Source of the DNA: Prevotella pectinovora
Lineage (GTDB): Bacteria; Bacteroidota; Bacteroidia; Bacteroidales; Bacteroidaceae
Length of the DNA stretch: 64,000 nt
Direction: 5' to 3'
NCBI RefSeq assembly: GCF_000834015.1
Contig: NZ_JXQI01000055.1
Coordinates: forward strand, 101,875 to 165,874
Below, piece after piece: positions 15,676 to 25,668 of this stretch (the first letter of the stretch is position 1; each line of letters begins with the position of its first letter). A program made the translations under genes and the position numbers. A model generated the notes under the pieces. That model did no database searches. It was not told where the DNA came from and saw nothing but the letters and a program-made list of their open reading frames with translations.

Positions 15676-17802
15676 TTATTTGTCGATTCCCATCTCCTTG
15701 AGCAGACGGTCTGCATGACCCCACTTGTCCATGAGATAGATTACATAGCGCATGTCAACGCCGATGCAACGGGCAAGTACCGGATCGAAACGGATGTCGC
15801 TTGAGAGTGAATCCCAGTTGCCGTCGAAGGCGAGACCGATGAGGTTTCCGTTGCCGTCGAACATCGGTGAACCGGAGTTACCACCGGTAATGTCGTTGTT
15901 GGTGAGGAAGCAGAGCTGCATCTTTCCGCTCTCCTTGTCGGTGTAGCGACCGAAGTCTTTTGCCGACATCAAGTCTCTCAGCTCTGGCTCAGCGTAATAA
16001 TCCACTACCTTGTCGCCAGTGTTCATCTTCTCAACGATGCTCTCTGAAGTGGTGTAGTAGCCTGCTGGCTTACCGCCGACTACGAGGTCTTTCACCTGTC
16101 CGTAGCTCAGGCGCATAGTGAAGTTGGCGTCGCTATAGTGTGGCAGGTCTTCCTCCATACGCACCTTGGCGTCGCAGAGATAGCGCTCCTGCTGCTTGAT
16201 TTCCGGAGCGAGGGCACGGATCTTCTCGATCACTTCGTCATAGATAGCCTTGATGTCAAGACCATACTGCACACCCGGGTCGTTCTTGTAGTTCTTCTTG
16301 TTGAAGAATATCTTCTCACCGCTCTTCATGAGGATAGACTTGGCGTAGAGATAGTCAACGAACTTCTTGTAGTCACCGCCGAAGTCCTTGTCAATCTTGG
16401 CATAGCAAGCCGGCAGATACTTGGCGTCTACATGTTCACGGTAGTTCTTGAGCAGAGCTGCCATAACGTCCTTGTCGAGAGCCTCGTCCCAAGCATTGCT
16501 GTTGTCCTCGAACTGCACATACTGCTTTGCCGGCTTGTCCTTAGGACCCTTTACTTCCATTCCTCCGAGCACCTGCAAAGCACGTGTATTGAACTCGCTG
16601 GTGCGGTTGAAAGCCTCAATCCAGTTGGTGAACACATACTGCACGTCGAAGCGCTTGGCGTAGAGGTCTTTCATCTTGTCGAAATCAAGTTTGCCCTTCA
16701 GATAGCCGGTGGTGTCCTGATAAGCCTTGATGCGCTGCTCGAACTCCTGCTTCTGACGGATAATACCGATGGAATCGATACATTTGTTCATTCCGATGGA
16801 GTTCTTCCAGTAGTTGGAGCTTTGTGCATACTTGGAATCATACTTGATTCTCACTGCCTCGTCGGCACGCATGTGGCGGATCATGATCTGCTGCTTCACG
16901 CCACGCACCTGTGCACGTGGGGCATTTTCGGCATCGCGACGCTCCTTGATACCGTATGATGAGAGGTAACGGTTGGTAGTGCCCGGATAACCGATTGTCA
17001 TGGCGAAGTCGCCATCCTTGTATCCGTCGAGCGACACCTTAGTCCAATGCTTCGGACGATAAGGCACATTGTCCTTAGAGTATGCTGCAGGACCGTTTGT
17101 CTTAGGATCGGCATAGATACGGAAGACAGAGTAGTCGCAGGTCTGGCGCGGCCACATCCAGTTGTCGGTCTCGCCACCAAACTTACCCATAGACTTAGGC
17201 ACGGTGAAGACGAGGCGCAAGTCGGTGAAATCGCGGTATGTAGTGGCGTAGAACTTGTTGCCTTCGAAATATGGCTTGATTTCAAGACGGAGTGTAGGGT
17301 CTGCTGCCTTCACCTCCTTAGACATCACATTCTCGATGGAATCGAGGAATTCTGACTGTTTGTTGATAGGCAGGTTGTAGAGTCCCTTCTTGGTGAGCTC
17401 GTCAGTGATATCCTTCTGCTCCACCATGAAGCTTACGAACATGTTCTCGTTTGGCAACTCCTCCTCATAGCTCTTGGCATAGAAGCCGTTGAGCATATAG
17501 TCGTGTTCTACAGTAGAATGACTGCGGATAGCCTCGAAACCACAGTGGTGGTTGGTGAAGACGAGTCCGTCTGGCGACACCACTACACCGGAACAGAATC
17601 CGGAGAAGTTGACAACAGACTTCATGATGGCGTCGTCGCCACTGTAGAGTGCGTCGTAAGGCAGGTTGAAACCGTAGGTCTTCATCTGCTCATACACTGC
17701 CTGGGGAAGGTTGTAGAGAGTCCACATTCCCTCGTCAGCCTTGGCGCTGCCAGCAGACAGAGCCAACAGTCCTGCTAACAGGATTGATGATTTCTTTCTC
17801 AT
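15676..17802 (-). CDS. S46 dipeptidyl-peptidase, DPP7-type
   Basis: 708 residues from the ATG at 17802-17800, which puts a signal peptide (MRKKSSILLAGLLALSAGSAKA) first; 17 more codons upstream are open. It removes dipeptides from oligopeptides in the periplasm for amino-acid nutrition. The chymotrypsin-like triad is visible: His85 in TNHHCG and Ser643 in GGNSGSP. Eighteen residues after the catalytic Ser, where the P. gingivalis enzymes place their specificity residue, this protein has Gly (FDGNW). Gly marks DPP7 (hydrophobic P1), Arg marks DPP11 (Asp/Glu P1). Specificity is inferred from that one position. A TATTTTTG -7 box sits at 17838-17831. Confidence 0.93.
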   Translation of the reverse strand: MRKKSSILLAGLLALSAGSAKADEGMWTLYNLPQAVYEQMKTYGFNLPYDALYSGDDAIMKSVVNFSGFCSGVVVSPDGLVFTNHHCGFEAIRSHSTVEHDYMLNGFYAKSYEEELPNENMFVSFMVEQKDITDELTKKGLYNLPINKQSEFLDSIENVMSKEVKAADPTLRLEIKPYFEGNKFYATTYRDFTDLRLVFTVPKSMGKFGGETDNWMWPRQTCDYSVFRIYADPKTNGPAAYSKDNVPYRPKHWTKVSLDGYKDGDFAMTIGYPGTTNRYLSSYGIKERRDAENAPRAQVRGVKQQIMIRHMRADEAVRIKYDSKYAQSSNYWKNSIGMNKCIDSIGIIRQKQEFEQRIKAYQDTTGYLKGKLDFDKMKDLYAKRFDVQYVFTNWIEAFNRTSEFNTRALQVLGGMEVKGPKDKPAKQYVQFEDNSNAWDEALDKDVMAALLKNYREHVDAKYLPACYAKIDKDFGGDYKKFVDYLYAKSILMKSGEKIFFNKKNYKNDPGVQYGLDIKAIYDEVIEKIRALAPEIKQQERYLCDAKVRMEEDLPHYSDANFTMRLSYGQVKDLVVGGKPAGYYTTSESIVEKMNTGDKVVDYYAEPELRDLMSAKDFGRYTDKESGKMQLCFLTNNDITGGNSGSPMFDGNGNLIGLAFDGNWDSLSSDIRFDPVLARCIGVDMRYVIYLMDKWGHADRLLKEMGIDK

Positions 17803-17924
17803 TTTTCGTATATTTAATTTAAAGTTTCGGCAAAAATACGATATATTTTCCAACTGTACTTGCTTGTGGATGAAAATATCGCTTTTTAATCCTCATAATT
17901 TCTCAATTCCTCCGCTGATGCCTG

Positions 17925-19424
17925 TCATTTGCGGAAATGCCTGCCAATCACGGGCAATCCGCTGAGCGGAAAATCCTTCTTCACGATATATGCTATGAAG
18001 AGGACGCCAAGCACTGTATTCACCGTCAGGGCGAGCGGTGTGGAGAGTCTGGCATTTGCCGTGGTCATGCAGAAATACAGCACTACGGTGATCAGGACAT
18101 AAACGGAGATGTCTTTCATCGGATAGGCAATGGGATACTTGCGCTGTCCCACGAAATACGAGAGCACCATCGCCGTGGCGTATCCCGCGAAACCAGCCCA
18201 GGCGCATGCCATATATCCGTAGCGAGGCACGAATATAACGTTGACCGCTATCAGCACGGCGCATCCCGCACCTGAAAAATACGCTCCCCAGATGGTCTTG
18301 TCGATGAGCTTATACCAGAAGGAGAGATTGAAATACACTCCCATCATTATCTCTGCCGCCATGACGATAGGCACCACACGCAGTCCGTCCCAATAGTCGC
18401 GGCCGATGATATGGCGCAGCACATCCATATAGCCCACCACCACGAGGAAGGCAAGGAGGGTGAAGATGATGAAGTATTTCATCGCCTTGGCATAGGTCTC
18501 ACGGTTGTCCTTGTCTTTAGACTTGCCGAAGACGAACGGTTCGTAGGCATAGCGGAACGCCTGTGTTATCATAGCCATGATCATGGCTATCTTGCTTGCC
18601 GCGCCATAGATGCCGAGCTGCGAATGGGCATCGCTTCCTTTATATATATAAGGGAAGAGAATCTTGTCGGCTGTCTGGTTGAGGATGCCGGCGATGCCAA
18701 GCACGAGGATGGGCCAGCTATAGCTGAGCATGCGGCGCAGGAGCGCTTTGCTGAACGAATATTTCTGTGCTACGAGTTCCCGCCAGAAGAAGAACGTGAG
18801 GATGGCAGAACAGAAGAGATTGACATAGAACGCATAGCCTGCCCCGACAGTAGGGTCGTAGATGGCGGATATGAACCCGGTGCCGCCGTTTGCCTCGTAG
18901 ATATTGGGCAGAATGAGGAAGAACACGATATTGAGGACTATCGCCATGAAGATGTTGAGGAGTTTCAGGGCAGCGAACTTTATCGGGCGCTTCTTATACC
19001 TGAGGTATGCGAACGGTATGCACTGGAAGGCATCGATGGCAACGGTAATCGCCATCACCCATATATACGACTGGTGGTCGGCATAGCCCATAAAGGCGGA
19101 TATGGGATTGATGAAGAGCAGCACGAGGGCTATGAACATCAGTGAGGTGAAGCCCACACTGATGAGCGTAGTGGTATATACTGTCTGCGGATTCTCTTCT
19201 TCTTTGTTAGCGAAGCGGAAGAAGGTGGTCTCCATTCCGTATGTCAGTATCACCATCAGCAATGCCGTATAGGCATAGACATTGGTTATGACACCATAGC
19301 CGCCGCTCGCTGCCGACAGCTTTGCCGTGTATAGCGGCACGAGAAGATAGTTGAGGAATCTTCCTACGATACTGCTCAATCCATAGATTGCCGTATCCTT
19401 AGCGAGTGATTTTAAATTTGCCAT
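17925..19424 (-). CDS. Polysaccharide flippase (MOP superfamily, Wzx-like)
   Basis: 499 residues from the ATG at 19424-19422 (MANLKSLAKDTAIYGLSSIVGRFLNYLLVPLYT, the typical family start). About 12-14 hydrophobic segments cover the length, with a short basic C-terminus. The MATE/MOP superfamily members with this N-terminus move lipid-linked oligosaccharide or polysaccharide units across the inner membrane. No glycosyltransferases lie beside it, so the substrate cannot be assigned. Same strand as the Spm fusion, 103 bp downstream of it. Confidence 0.88.
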   Translation of the reverse strand: MANLKSLAKDTAIYGLSSIVGRFLNYLLVPLYTAKLSAASGGYGVITNVYAYTALLMVILTYGMETTFFRFANKEEENPQTVYTTTLISVGFTSLMFIALVLLFINPISAFMGYADHQSYIWVMAITVAIDAFQCIPFAYLRYKKRPIKFAALKLLNIFMAIVLNIVFFLILPNIYEANGGTGFISAIYDPTVGAGYAFYVNLFCSAILTFFFWRELVAQKYSFSKALLRRMLSYSWPILVLGIAGILNQTADKILFPYIYKGSDAHSQLGIYGAASKIAMIMAMITQAFRYAYEPFVFGKSKDKDNRETYAKAMKYFIIFTLLAFLVVVGYMDVLRHIIGRDYWDGLRVVPIVMAAEIMMGVYFNLSFWYKLIDKTIWGAYFSGAGCAVLIAVNVIFVPRYGYMACAWAGFAGYATAMVLSYFVGQRKYPIAYPMKDISVYVLITVVLYFCMTTANARLSTPLALTVNTVLGVLFIAYIVKKDFPLSGLPVIGRHFRK

Positions 19425-19527
19425 TTGCTTATGTTTGTTTGTCAGCGGCATGGTCAGGATGCCTTGCCACTATGCTGTTTTCTGTTTCTTGTTGACGTGT
19501 ATGCAGGTCTTATGCCCCTATGCTGCA

Positions 19528-20757
19528 TCAGAAGAACATATAGCATATCGCTATCGCCGCGATTACTCCGGCAAGGTCTGCCAGAAGTCCGCATGCCACG
19601 GCATGTCTGGTGTATCTGATGCCCACGCTGCCGAAATATACGGCGAGGATATAGAAAGTGGTGTCGGTGGAGCCCTGGAACACGCTGCTAAGCCTGCCCA
19701 CAAAGGAATCGGCACCGTATGTCGTCATGGCGTCTACCATCATTCCACGTGCTCCGCTGCCGGAGAGGGGTTTCATGAGTGCTGTAGGCAACGCTCCCAC
19801 GAAATCGGTGTTTCCGCCCAACACTCCTACTGTCCATTTTATTCCGTCGATTATCATGTCCATGGCTCCCGACGCACGGAACACTCCGATGCCCACGAGT
19901 ATTGCCACGAGGTATGGTATTATCCTGACTGCGGTCTGGAATCCTTCCTTCGCTCCTTCGATGAAAGCGTCGTAAACGTTGATTTTCTTCCTCACTCCTG
20001 CCATGATGAACCCCACGATGATAGTCATGAGCAGGATATTCGCCACCGTGGTGCTCACTATGTTCATCTGGTCTTTGTCGAGCTGTCCGAATCCCCATAT
20101 AATGCCTGCCACGACGAGCGACATGCCGCCGACGGTGAGCAGCATCACCTTGTTGAGAAGGTTGATGCGCTGATAAAGGCTCGTGATTATTATTCCTGCC
20201 ATAGTAGAGAAGAATGTGGCAAGGAGGATGGGGATGAATATGTCGGTGGGCTGTGCCGCTCCGAGCTGCGCCCTGTATACCATGATGCTGACGGGAATCA
20301 GCGTCAGTCCGCTGGTATTGAGCACAAGGAACATTATCATCGGATTCGTTGCCGTGTCCTTCTTCGTGTTGAGCTGCTGCAGCTGTTCCATTGCCTTCAG
20401 TCCGAGCGGCGTCGCCGCATTGTCGAGTCCGAGCATGTTGGCGGCTATGTTCATGAATATGGAGCCAGTAACGGGATGCCCCTTAGGTATGTCGGGAAAG
20501 AGCTTGCAGAACACCGGCGAGAGCAGCCTTGCCAGTGCATTCACCATTCCGCCCTTCTCTCCCACCTTCATTATGCCGAGCCACAGCGAAAGGACGCCGG
20601 TCAGTCCGAGGGAAATCTTAAAGGCTGCCTTCGACGACTCGAACGTGGACCCCATCATCTCCGGGAACACTTCGAAGTCGCCCATGAAGATCAACTTCAC
20701 CAACGCTATGACGAAGGCTATGACGAAAAACGCTATCCAAATGTAATTCAGCACCAT
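19528..20757 (-). CDS. SpmA-SpmB fusion, nucleoside-recognition (gate) domain membrane protein
   Basis: 409 residues, all membrane segments. The first ~200 resemble spore maturation protein A (GLTGVLSLWLGIMKVGEKGG, NIAANMLGLDNAATPLGLKAMEQLQ, FLVLNTSGLTLIPVSIM) and the second half resembles SpmB (VRIIPYLVAILVGIGVFRASGAMD, TALMKPLSGSGARGMM). In Firmicutes these are separate genes; Bacteroidetes carry a fused form though they make no spores. A transport role is likely, but the substrate is unknown. Probably in one unit with the HhH protein upstream. Confidence 0.88.
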   Translation of the reverse strand: MVLNYIWIAFFVIAFVIALVKLIFMGDFEVFPEMMGSTFESSKAAFKISLGLTGVLSLWLGIMKVGEKGGMVNALARLLSPVFCKLFPDIPKGHPVTGSIFMNIAANMLGLDNAATPLGLKAMEQLQQLNTKKDTATNPMIMFLVLNTSGLTLIPVSIMVYRAQLGAAQPTDIFIPILLATFFSTMAGIIITSLYQRINLLNKVMLLTVGGMSLVVAGIIWGFGQLDKDQMNIVSTTVANILLMTIIVGFIMAGVRKKINVYDAFIEGAKEGFQTAVRIIPYLVAILVGIGVFRASGAMDMIIDGIKWTVGVLGGNTDFVGALPTALMKPLSGSGARGMMVDAMTTYGADSFVGRLSSVFQGSTDTTFYILAVYFGSVGIRYTRHAVACGLLADLAGVIAAIAICYMFF

Positions 20758-20846
20758 GCTTGATAATGTTTTGGTTATTTTATGTTGTATTGTCTGTTTT
20801 CCCTGTTGTATCTGTCCTTGCCGGTTATTTAGCGGAAAAACATCCG

Positions 20847-21779
20847 TCAGTAGGTCACATAATGGCTGAGCCTTTCTATGTCTGCCGGCGTGAACGATTT
20901 CAGCAGGCGCAGGTCTCTGAGTGACTTTATATCTCCGCGCAGCCGACGGTAGTCAACGATATCGCGTGCCTGGTAATAATTGATGTATGGATGCTGACGG
21001 AGTTTTGAGAACGACAGTTTGTTGATGTTAAGCTTCGTCACCGCCCCTTCGTCCACGCTGACATACTGGAGAGCCTGTTCGGGCAGTCCATCTATCTCGA
21101 GCAACTGCCTTGCGGAATAGAAGCCTCCCAGCCGCTCGCGCTTTCTCACTATGGCGATGGCGTATCCGCTACCTATTCCCGGCACCCGTTTCAGCAGTGT
21201 AGTGTCGCTGGTGTTGAGCGGCACGGTCTCTCCGGGGCGCAGCTTACGGGGAAATTTCAGTGTGTCTCTCGGCGGAGCGTCATTGTATTCTGCCGATGGC
21301 GAGCCATGGCGGTCGTAGGCGGAACGGTCATCGGCATACAGCTCCGATGCCGGTCTGTAGTCTGCACTGATGCGGATATATGGTTCGAGCGCTCTGTACT
21401 GCTTCACGGTAAGTCCGTAGAGGCGCGCAAAATCCTTCGGCTCCCGGTATACTCCTCCGGAAGCACGATAGCGGTATATGTTTCTCACCATCCATTCGCT
21501 CAGTCCGAGCCTCAACAATTGTGTGCTGTCTGCCGTATTGGGATCAAAGGGGAAGAGTTCGGCTTTTCTTCCCTCCACATTATAATATTCTTTCTCTCCA
21601 GCGCCAAGAGCCTTCCCGCCAGCCACCGCGGTGCTGTCGGCAGGGGTTCCGACGAAGAAATCATCGCCGGAACAGACCACGAAATATGATGTCACCGCCA
21701 GAATTATGACGAGACTGACGATGAATATCGTCGCTATGCGGTCTGACTTCGTGAAATAAAAGAAATCTCCTAATGGCAT
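20847..21779 (-). CDS. Helix-hairpin-helix protein (ComEA-like repeats)
   Basis: 310 residues. One N-terminal membrane anchor (RIATIFIVSLVIILAVTSYFVV) is followed by several HhH units: FDPNTADSTQLLRLGLSEWMVRNIYRYR, LNTSDTTLLKRVPGIGSGYAIAIVRKRERLGGF and LNINKLSFSKLRQHPYINYYQARDIVDYR. ComEA HhH units bind DNA at the cell surface in competent bacteria; this protein is longer and may bind DNA or act structurally in the periplasm. The window also has dprA, far away. Role not proven. Confidence 0.85.
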   Translation of the reverse strand: MPLGDFFYFTKSDRIATIFIVSLVIILAVTSYFVVCSGDDFFVGTPADSTAVAGGKALGAGEKEYYNVEGRKAELFPFDPNTADSTQLLRLGLSEWMVRNIYRYRASGGVYREPKDFARLYGLTVKQYRALEPYIRISADYRPASELYADDRSAYDRHGSPSAEYNDAPPRDTLKFPRKLRPGETVPLNTSDTTLLKRVPGIGSGYAIAIVRKRERLGGFYSARQLLEIDGLPEQALQYVSVDEGAVTKLNINKLSFSKLRQHPYINYYQARDIVDYRRLRGDIKSLRDLRLLKSFTPADIERLSHYVTY

Positions 21780-21865
21780 CCCTGGCTTTTTTATTGTATT
21801 GTCAGCAAGACTATCCCTCCCGCAGATTCGTCAACGGGAAGGAATCGGCATTTGCTGTCGGTTGG

Positions 21866-22372
21866 TCAACGAAACTCCTCCGGCAATTGGTTGCGCCACA
21901 GCACAAAAGGCATCTGGCGAAGATAGGAGTTATAGAATCTGGCGTCTCCGGTCACTTCTTTTGCGATGAAACCAGGCTTTTCGAATGCCTCGTCTTCACT
22001 CTGAAGCTCCACTTCTGCCATCACGAGTCCTTCGTTATCACCATAAAACTCGTCTACTTCGAAGGTATGTCTGCCACTCTTCACGAGAAACCGAGTCTTG
22101 TCGATGATTCCCGGTTCACAGAGTTGCATCAGGTGTTCCGCCTCATCGAGGGTTATCTCCTTCTCAAACTCATAGCGCGAGAGTCCTCCATCTACCGACG
22201 GTCCCTTGATGGTAAGATATCCCTTCTCGTCGCGGATGCGCACACGCACCGTGCGGCCATGACCGCTGCATATGTACCCCTGCTTGATGCGCGACGACGA
22301 ATAAGCCTGTCGCTTGTATTCGTCGTCGCGTTTGTGCACGAGGAACTTTCTTTCTATCTCAAGTCCACTCAT
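21866..22372 (-). CDS. CYTH-domain protein (triphosphate tunnel metalloenzyme family)
   Basis: 168 residues. The N-terminal EIERKFLV is the ExExK signature of CYTH enzymes, and later alternating Arg/Lys and Glu strands (RVRIRDEKGYLTIKGPS, EFEKEITLDEAEHL, FEVDEFYGDNEGLVMAEVEL) fit the eight-stranded tunnel. Members hydrolyse tripolyphosphate or other triphosphates, or make cAMP. In bacteria of this group inorganic triphosphatase activity is most probable (inference). It is followed 17 bp upstream by a tiny membrane protein gene on the same strand. Confidence 0.92.
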   Translation of the reverse strand: MSGLEIERKFLVHKRDDEYKRQAYSSSRIKQGYICSGHGRTVRVRIRDEKGYLTIKGPSVDGGLSRYEFEKEITLDEAEHLMQLCEPGIIDKTRFLVKSGRHTFEVDEFYGDNEGLVMAEVELQSEDEAFEKPGFIAKEVTGDARFYNSYLRQMPFVLWRNQLPEEFR

Positions 22373-22389
22373 CAGCAGTCTTTCCTTGA

Positions 22390-22530
22390 TTAACCTTGTG
22401 TCGCGAAATAGATGATGAATGCCAATGCTCCTATGGCGAGGGCACCCAATATCCAGTTGAACACCTTTACTCCTTCTTTAGCCTGGCGCTCCTGATAGCG
22501 CTCGCGGCGGTCTTTTCCTTTCTTGCTCAT
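22390..22530 (-). CDS. 46-residue single-pass membrane protein
   Basis: ATG at 22530-22528, stop TAA at 22392-22390. The product starts with a highly charged MSKKGKDRRERYQERQAKEG and has one membrane helix (VFNWILGALAIGALAFIIYFA). Codon pattern and the 17-bp gap to the CYTH gene support a real coding sequence. Function unknown; similar tiny basic-plus-TM proteins occur beside housekeeping genes in Bacteroidetes. Confidence 0.7.
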   Translation of the reverse strand: MSKKGKDRRERYQERQAKEGVKVFNWILGALAIGALAFIIYFATQG

Positions 22531-22636
22531 AGTACAAAATTATTTAGATCCATAATCATATTGCCGTTATGCGAAGAATCCTTGCCGACGACATGCGATT
22601 ACATTAATGATATTATTTGCGATTACAATAATAGCA

Positions 22637-23761
22637 TTATTGCTGTTCGTCGTTCACGGGGAACTCCATGAGATACGCCTTTATGAATCCGTCGATCTTG
22701 CCGTCCATCACTCCGTCCACATCAGAGGTCTGGTAGTTGGTGCGGTGGTCTTTCACACGACGGTCATCAAAGACATAACTTCTTATCTGGCTTCCCCACT
22801 CTATTTTCTTCTTTCCTGCCTCAATCTTCGCCTGTGCCTCGAGACGCTTCTTCATGGCGCGGTCGTAGAGCTGCGACTTGAGCAGTCGCATGGCGTTGTT
22901 GCGGTTTTCGAGCTGCTTGCGGCTCTCGGTGTTCTCGATGAGGATTTCTTCCTCCTCGCCGGTATCAGGGTCGACATACTGGTAGCGCAGACGCACTCCG
23001 GTTTCCACCTTGTTCACGTTCTGTCCTCCGGCTCCACCGCTTCTGAAGAGGTCCCAGCTCACTTTCGACGGGTCTACATACACCTCTATGGTATCATCGA
23101 CGAGCGGCGACACGAACACACTGGCGAAGCTCGTCATTCTCTTGCCCTGCGCGTTGAACGGCGACACTCTGACGAGGCGGTGTACTCCGTTCTCGCTCTT
23201 CAGATATCCGTAGGCGTATTCACCGCCTTCTATCTCCATGGTGACGCTCTTTATTCCGGCCTCGTCGCCCTCCTGCAGGTTGCTTATCGTAACTTTGTGG
23301 CCATGCGACTCAGCCCATCTCATATACATACGCATGAGCATCGATGCCCAGTCCTGGCTCTCCGTACCGCCGGCTCCCGAGTTTATCTTCAGCACACAGT
23401 CCATAGGGTCTTCCTTCTGGCGCAGCATGTTCATAAGCTCCAGGTCTTCAATCGCCTTTATCGCCTTGGCGTAGTCTTCGTCCACTTCCTCCTCGGTCAC
23501 CATATCGTCGTGGTAGAAGTCGAAGGCGAGCTGCAGCTCGTCGGCATAGGTACGAACCTCCTTGTATCCGGTGATCCATTTCTCAATGCCCTTCACCTTC
23601 TTCATCTGTTCCTGCGCCCTCTGCGGGTCGTCCCAGAAGTCAGGAGCCTGCGTGCGGAGCTGTTCTTCTTCAAACTCCACCTTCTTCTTGTCGATTTCCA
23701 GATACTTGTGCAGAGCGTCGGCACGCTCCAACACGTCTTTCAATTGATCTTGCGTTATCAT
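22637..23761 (-). CDS. prfB: Peptide chain release factor 2, no frameshift site
   Basis: 374 residues, full length. It ends translation at UGA and UAA codons: the stop-codon-reading SPF tripeptide is at 200-202 and the peptidyl hydrolysis GGQ at 245-247 (RSGGAGGQNVN). In many bacteria prfB has an in-frame UGA after about 25 codons and needs a +1 frameshift for autoregulation. Here the corresponding stretch (ADALHKYLEIDKKK) is one uninterrupted frame, so that control is absent. Same strand as, and 30 bp from, the acyl-CoA ligase. Confidence 0.96.
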   Translation of the reverse strand: MITQDQLKDVLERADALHKYLEIDKKKVEFEEEQLRTQAPDFWDDPQRAQEQMKKVKGIEKWITGYKEVRTYADELQLAFDFYHDDMVTEEEVDEDYAKAIKAIEDLELMNMLRQKEDPMDCVLKINSGAGGTESQDWASMLMRMYMRWAESHGHKVTISNLQEGDEAGIKSVTMEIEGGEYAYGYLKSENGVHRLVRVSPFNAQGKRMTSFASVFVSPLVDDTIEVYVDPSKVSWDLFRSGGAGGQNVNKVETGVRLRYQYVDPDTGEEEEILIENTESRKQLENRNNAMRLLKSQLYDRAMKKRLEAQAKIEAGKKKIEWGSQIRSYVFDDRRVKDHRTNYQTSDVDGVMDGKIDGFIKAYLMEFPVNDEQQ

Positions 23762-23791
23762 TATTCTTCTTGTATATGGTATGGCGAGGAG

Positions 23792-25603
23792 TTACTCGGC
23801 ATACATTTTTTCTATTTCGTTCTTATAATGCTCATTGATCACCTTTCGGCGCATCTTCAGGGTGTTTGTCAGCTCTCCGCTCTCCATAGTGAACGGCTTG
23901 GGCAGCAGCGTGAATCGCTTTATCTGCTCATAGTGGGCGAGCTGCTGCTGCAGCGTTTCTATGCGTTCGGTTATCATCTGGTGTATCTTGCCGTTGCTGC
24001 AGAGGTCTTCTCTTGACGTGAAGCTGATGCCGTTGGCCTGGGCGTATTTCTCGAGGGCACCGTATTCGGGAATGATGAGTGCCGACACGAACTTGCGCTG
24101 GTCGGCGATAATCACTATCTGGTCGATGAACTTGTCGACGAGCAGTTTCGCCTCTATCATCTGTGGTGCGATATATTTTCCGTTGGATGTCTTGAAGAGG
24201 TCTTTTATCCTGTCTTTCAGGAACAGCTCACCGTCTTTCATATATCCCGAGTCGCCAGTCTTGAAGTATCCCTCGTCGTCGAACGACTGTGCGGTAATAT
24301 CGGGTCTGTTGTAGTAACCCTTGGTGATGGTAGGGCCTTTGAGGCACACCTCGCCCTCATCGCTGATCTTTATCTTTATGTTGTGGATAGGTCTGCCCAC
24401 CGACCCTATGGTATAGGGTTTCTCTCCCACTCTGTCGCAGGTCACGGTGGCAAGGCTCTCCGTCAGTCCGTAGCCCACCACCATGGTGAGTCCGATGGAA
24501 TGCACGAATTCCTCAACATGTGACGACACGGTGGCTCCTGCCGTCGGGAAGATGTTGGTGTGTTCGAGTCCCAGCTCGTGGCGCACGAGACTGAACAATG
24601 TCTTGTTATACATCTCATACTCCATGTGCAGTGCCAAAGGCGGACGCTTTCCGCGGCTCAGATATTCGATGTTGTGCTTTCTGCCCACGGCAAGGGCGTG
24701 TTTGAAGAGTTTGCGCTGTATGGGGTTCGCACTGTCTATCTTCTCCTTCACTCCTGTATAGACCTTCTCCCAGAAGCGCGGCACAGCGCACATGCTCGTG
24801 GGATGTGTCTCCTTCATTGACTTCTGCACTTCGTGCGGATCGGTGTTCACAATCAGCGTAGCACCCTCCGAGATACACAGTATCGTCCATCCCTTCTCAA
24901 AGATGTGGGCATATGGCAGGAAGTTGAGCACGCGGTCGTTCTCCGTCACCTTCACCGCCCTGTCGTTGGCTTCAATGGCGGCACTATACTGCAGATGACT
25001 GAGCATCACCCCCTTGCTGTCGCCGGTGGTTCCGCTGGTATACAGGATATTGGCGAGGTCGTCGGGCGACGCCTCCTTATATAGTTTTTCCACTTCGGTC
25101 TGGCGCGGCAGGTTCTCGCCGAGCTTCAGAAAGTCGTCGAAATATACGGCGTTGGAATCGTTGGGGTCGATCTTCACGTTGTTGTCGAAGATGACGATAC
25201 GCTCCATCGTAGGACAGTGAGAGAACACGCGGTGTGCCTTGTCATACTGCTCCTGCTCTCCCACGAAGAGGAAACGTACCTGAGCATCGTTTATCATGAA
25301 CTGTATCTGCTGCTCGCTGCTTGTGGCATAGAAAGGTATTGTCACGGCACGCACGCCCCACGCTCCGAAGTCGCAGAAAATATACTGCACGGAGTTCTGC
25401 GAGAATATTCCGATGTTCTCCTGCGGTTTGACACCGAAGTTGAGCAATGCGTTGGACACGACTTTCACTTTGTATGAGAATTCGTTCCATGTGTATGACT
25501 TCCATGTCTTGCCTTCAAAATCCTTGTATACAAGCACTTCGCGGTCGCCATACTTCTTTGCCTGGTCGTGAACCAAGACTGACAAATGACTTTTAGTCTG
25601 CAT
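23792..25603 (-). CDS. Long-chain fatty acid-CoA ligase (AMP-forming)
   Basis: 603 residues from the ATG at 25603-25601; the frame is open 18 codons further up but the promoter's -7 box is close by and the family N-terminus (SHLSVLVHDQAKKYGDREVLVYK) begins here. Adenylates a fatty acid and joins it to CoA. Visible motifs: P-loop ILYTSGTTGDSKGVMLSH, VVGYGLTESLATVTC, and the hinge/lysine region GYFKTGDSGYMKDGELFLKDRIKDLFKTSNGKYIAP. The C-terminus KMRRKVINEHYKNEIEKMYAE is typical of the FadD15-like group. Cytoplasmic or membrane-peripheral. Confidence 0.93.
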   Translation of the reverse strand: MQTKSHLSVLVHDQAKKYGDREVLVYKDFEGKTWKSYTWNEFSYKVKVVSNALLNFGVKPQENIGIFSQNSVQYIFCDFGAWGVRAVTIPFYATSSEQQIQFMINDAQVRFLFVGEQEQYDKAHRVFSHCPTMERIVIFDNNVKIDPNDSNAVYFDDFLKLGENLPRQTEVEKLYKEASPDDLANILYTSGTTGDSKGVMLSHLQYSAAIEANDRAVKVTENDRVLNFLPYAHIFEKGWTILCISEGATLIVNTDPHEVQKSMKETHPTSMCAVPRFWEKVYTGVKEKIDSANPIQRKLFKHALAVGRKHNIEYLSRGKRPPLALHMEYEMYNKTLFSLVRHELGLEHTNIFPTAGATVSSHVEEFVHSIGLTMVVGYGLTESLATVTCDRVGEKPYTIGSVGRPIHNIKIKISDEGEVCLKGPTITKGYYNRPDITAQSFDDEGYFKTGDSGYMKDGELFLKDRIKDLFKTSNGKYIAPQMIEAKLLVDKFIDQIVIIADQRKFVSALIIPEYGALEKYAQANGISFTSREDLCSNGKIHQMITERIETLQQQLAHYEQIKRFTLLPKPFTMESGELTNTLKMRRKVINEHYKNEIEKMYAE

Positions 25604-25668
25604 AATTGTTCTGTTTTTCGGGTGCAGCGCCTCGTCGTACGGCGAGACTTCTTCCACCTATATTTATG

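Noticed and set aside
22607..24016. 469-codon open frame on the plus strand
   Set aside because: It is the mirror of prfB and the ligase end on the minus strand; no start region, motif or sensible protein composition. Similar long antisense frames at 18411, 19435, 32788 and 53266 were left out for the same reason.
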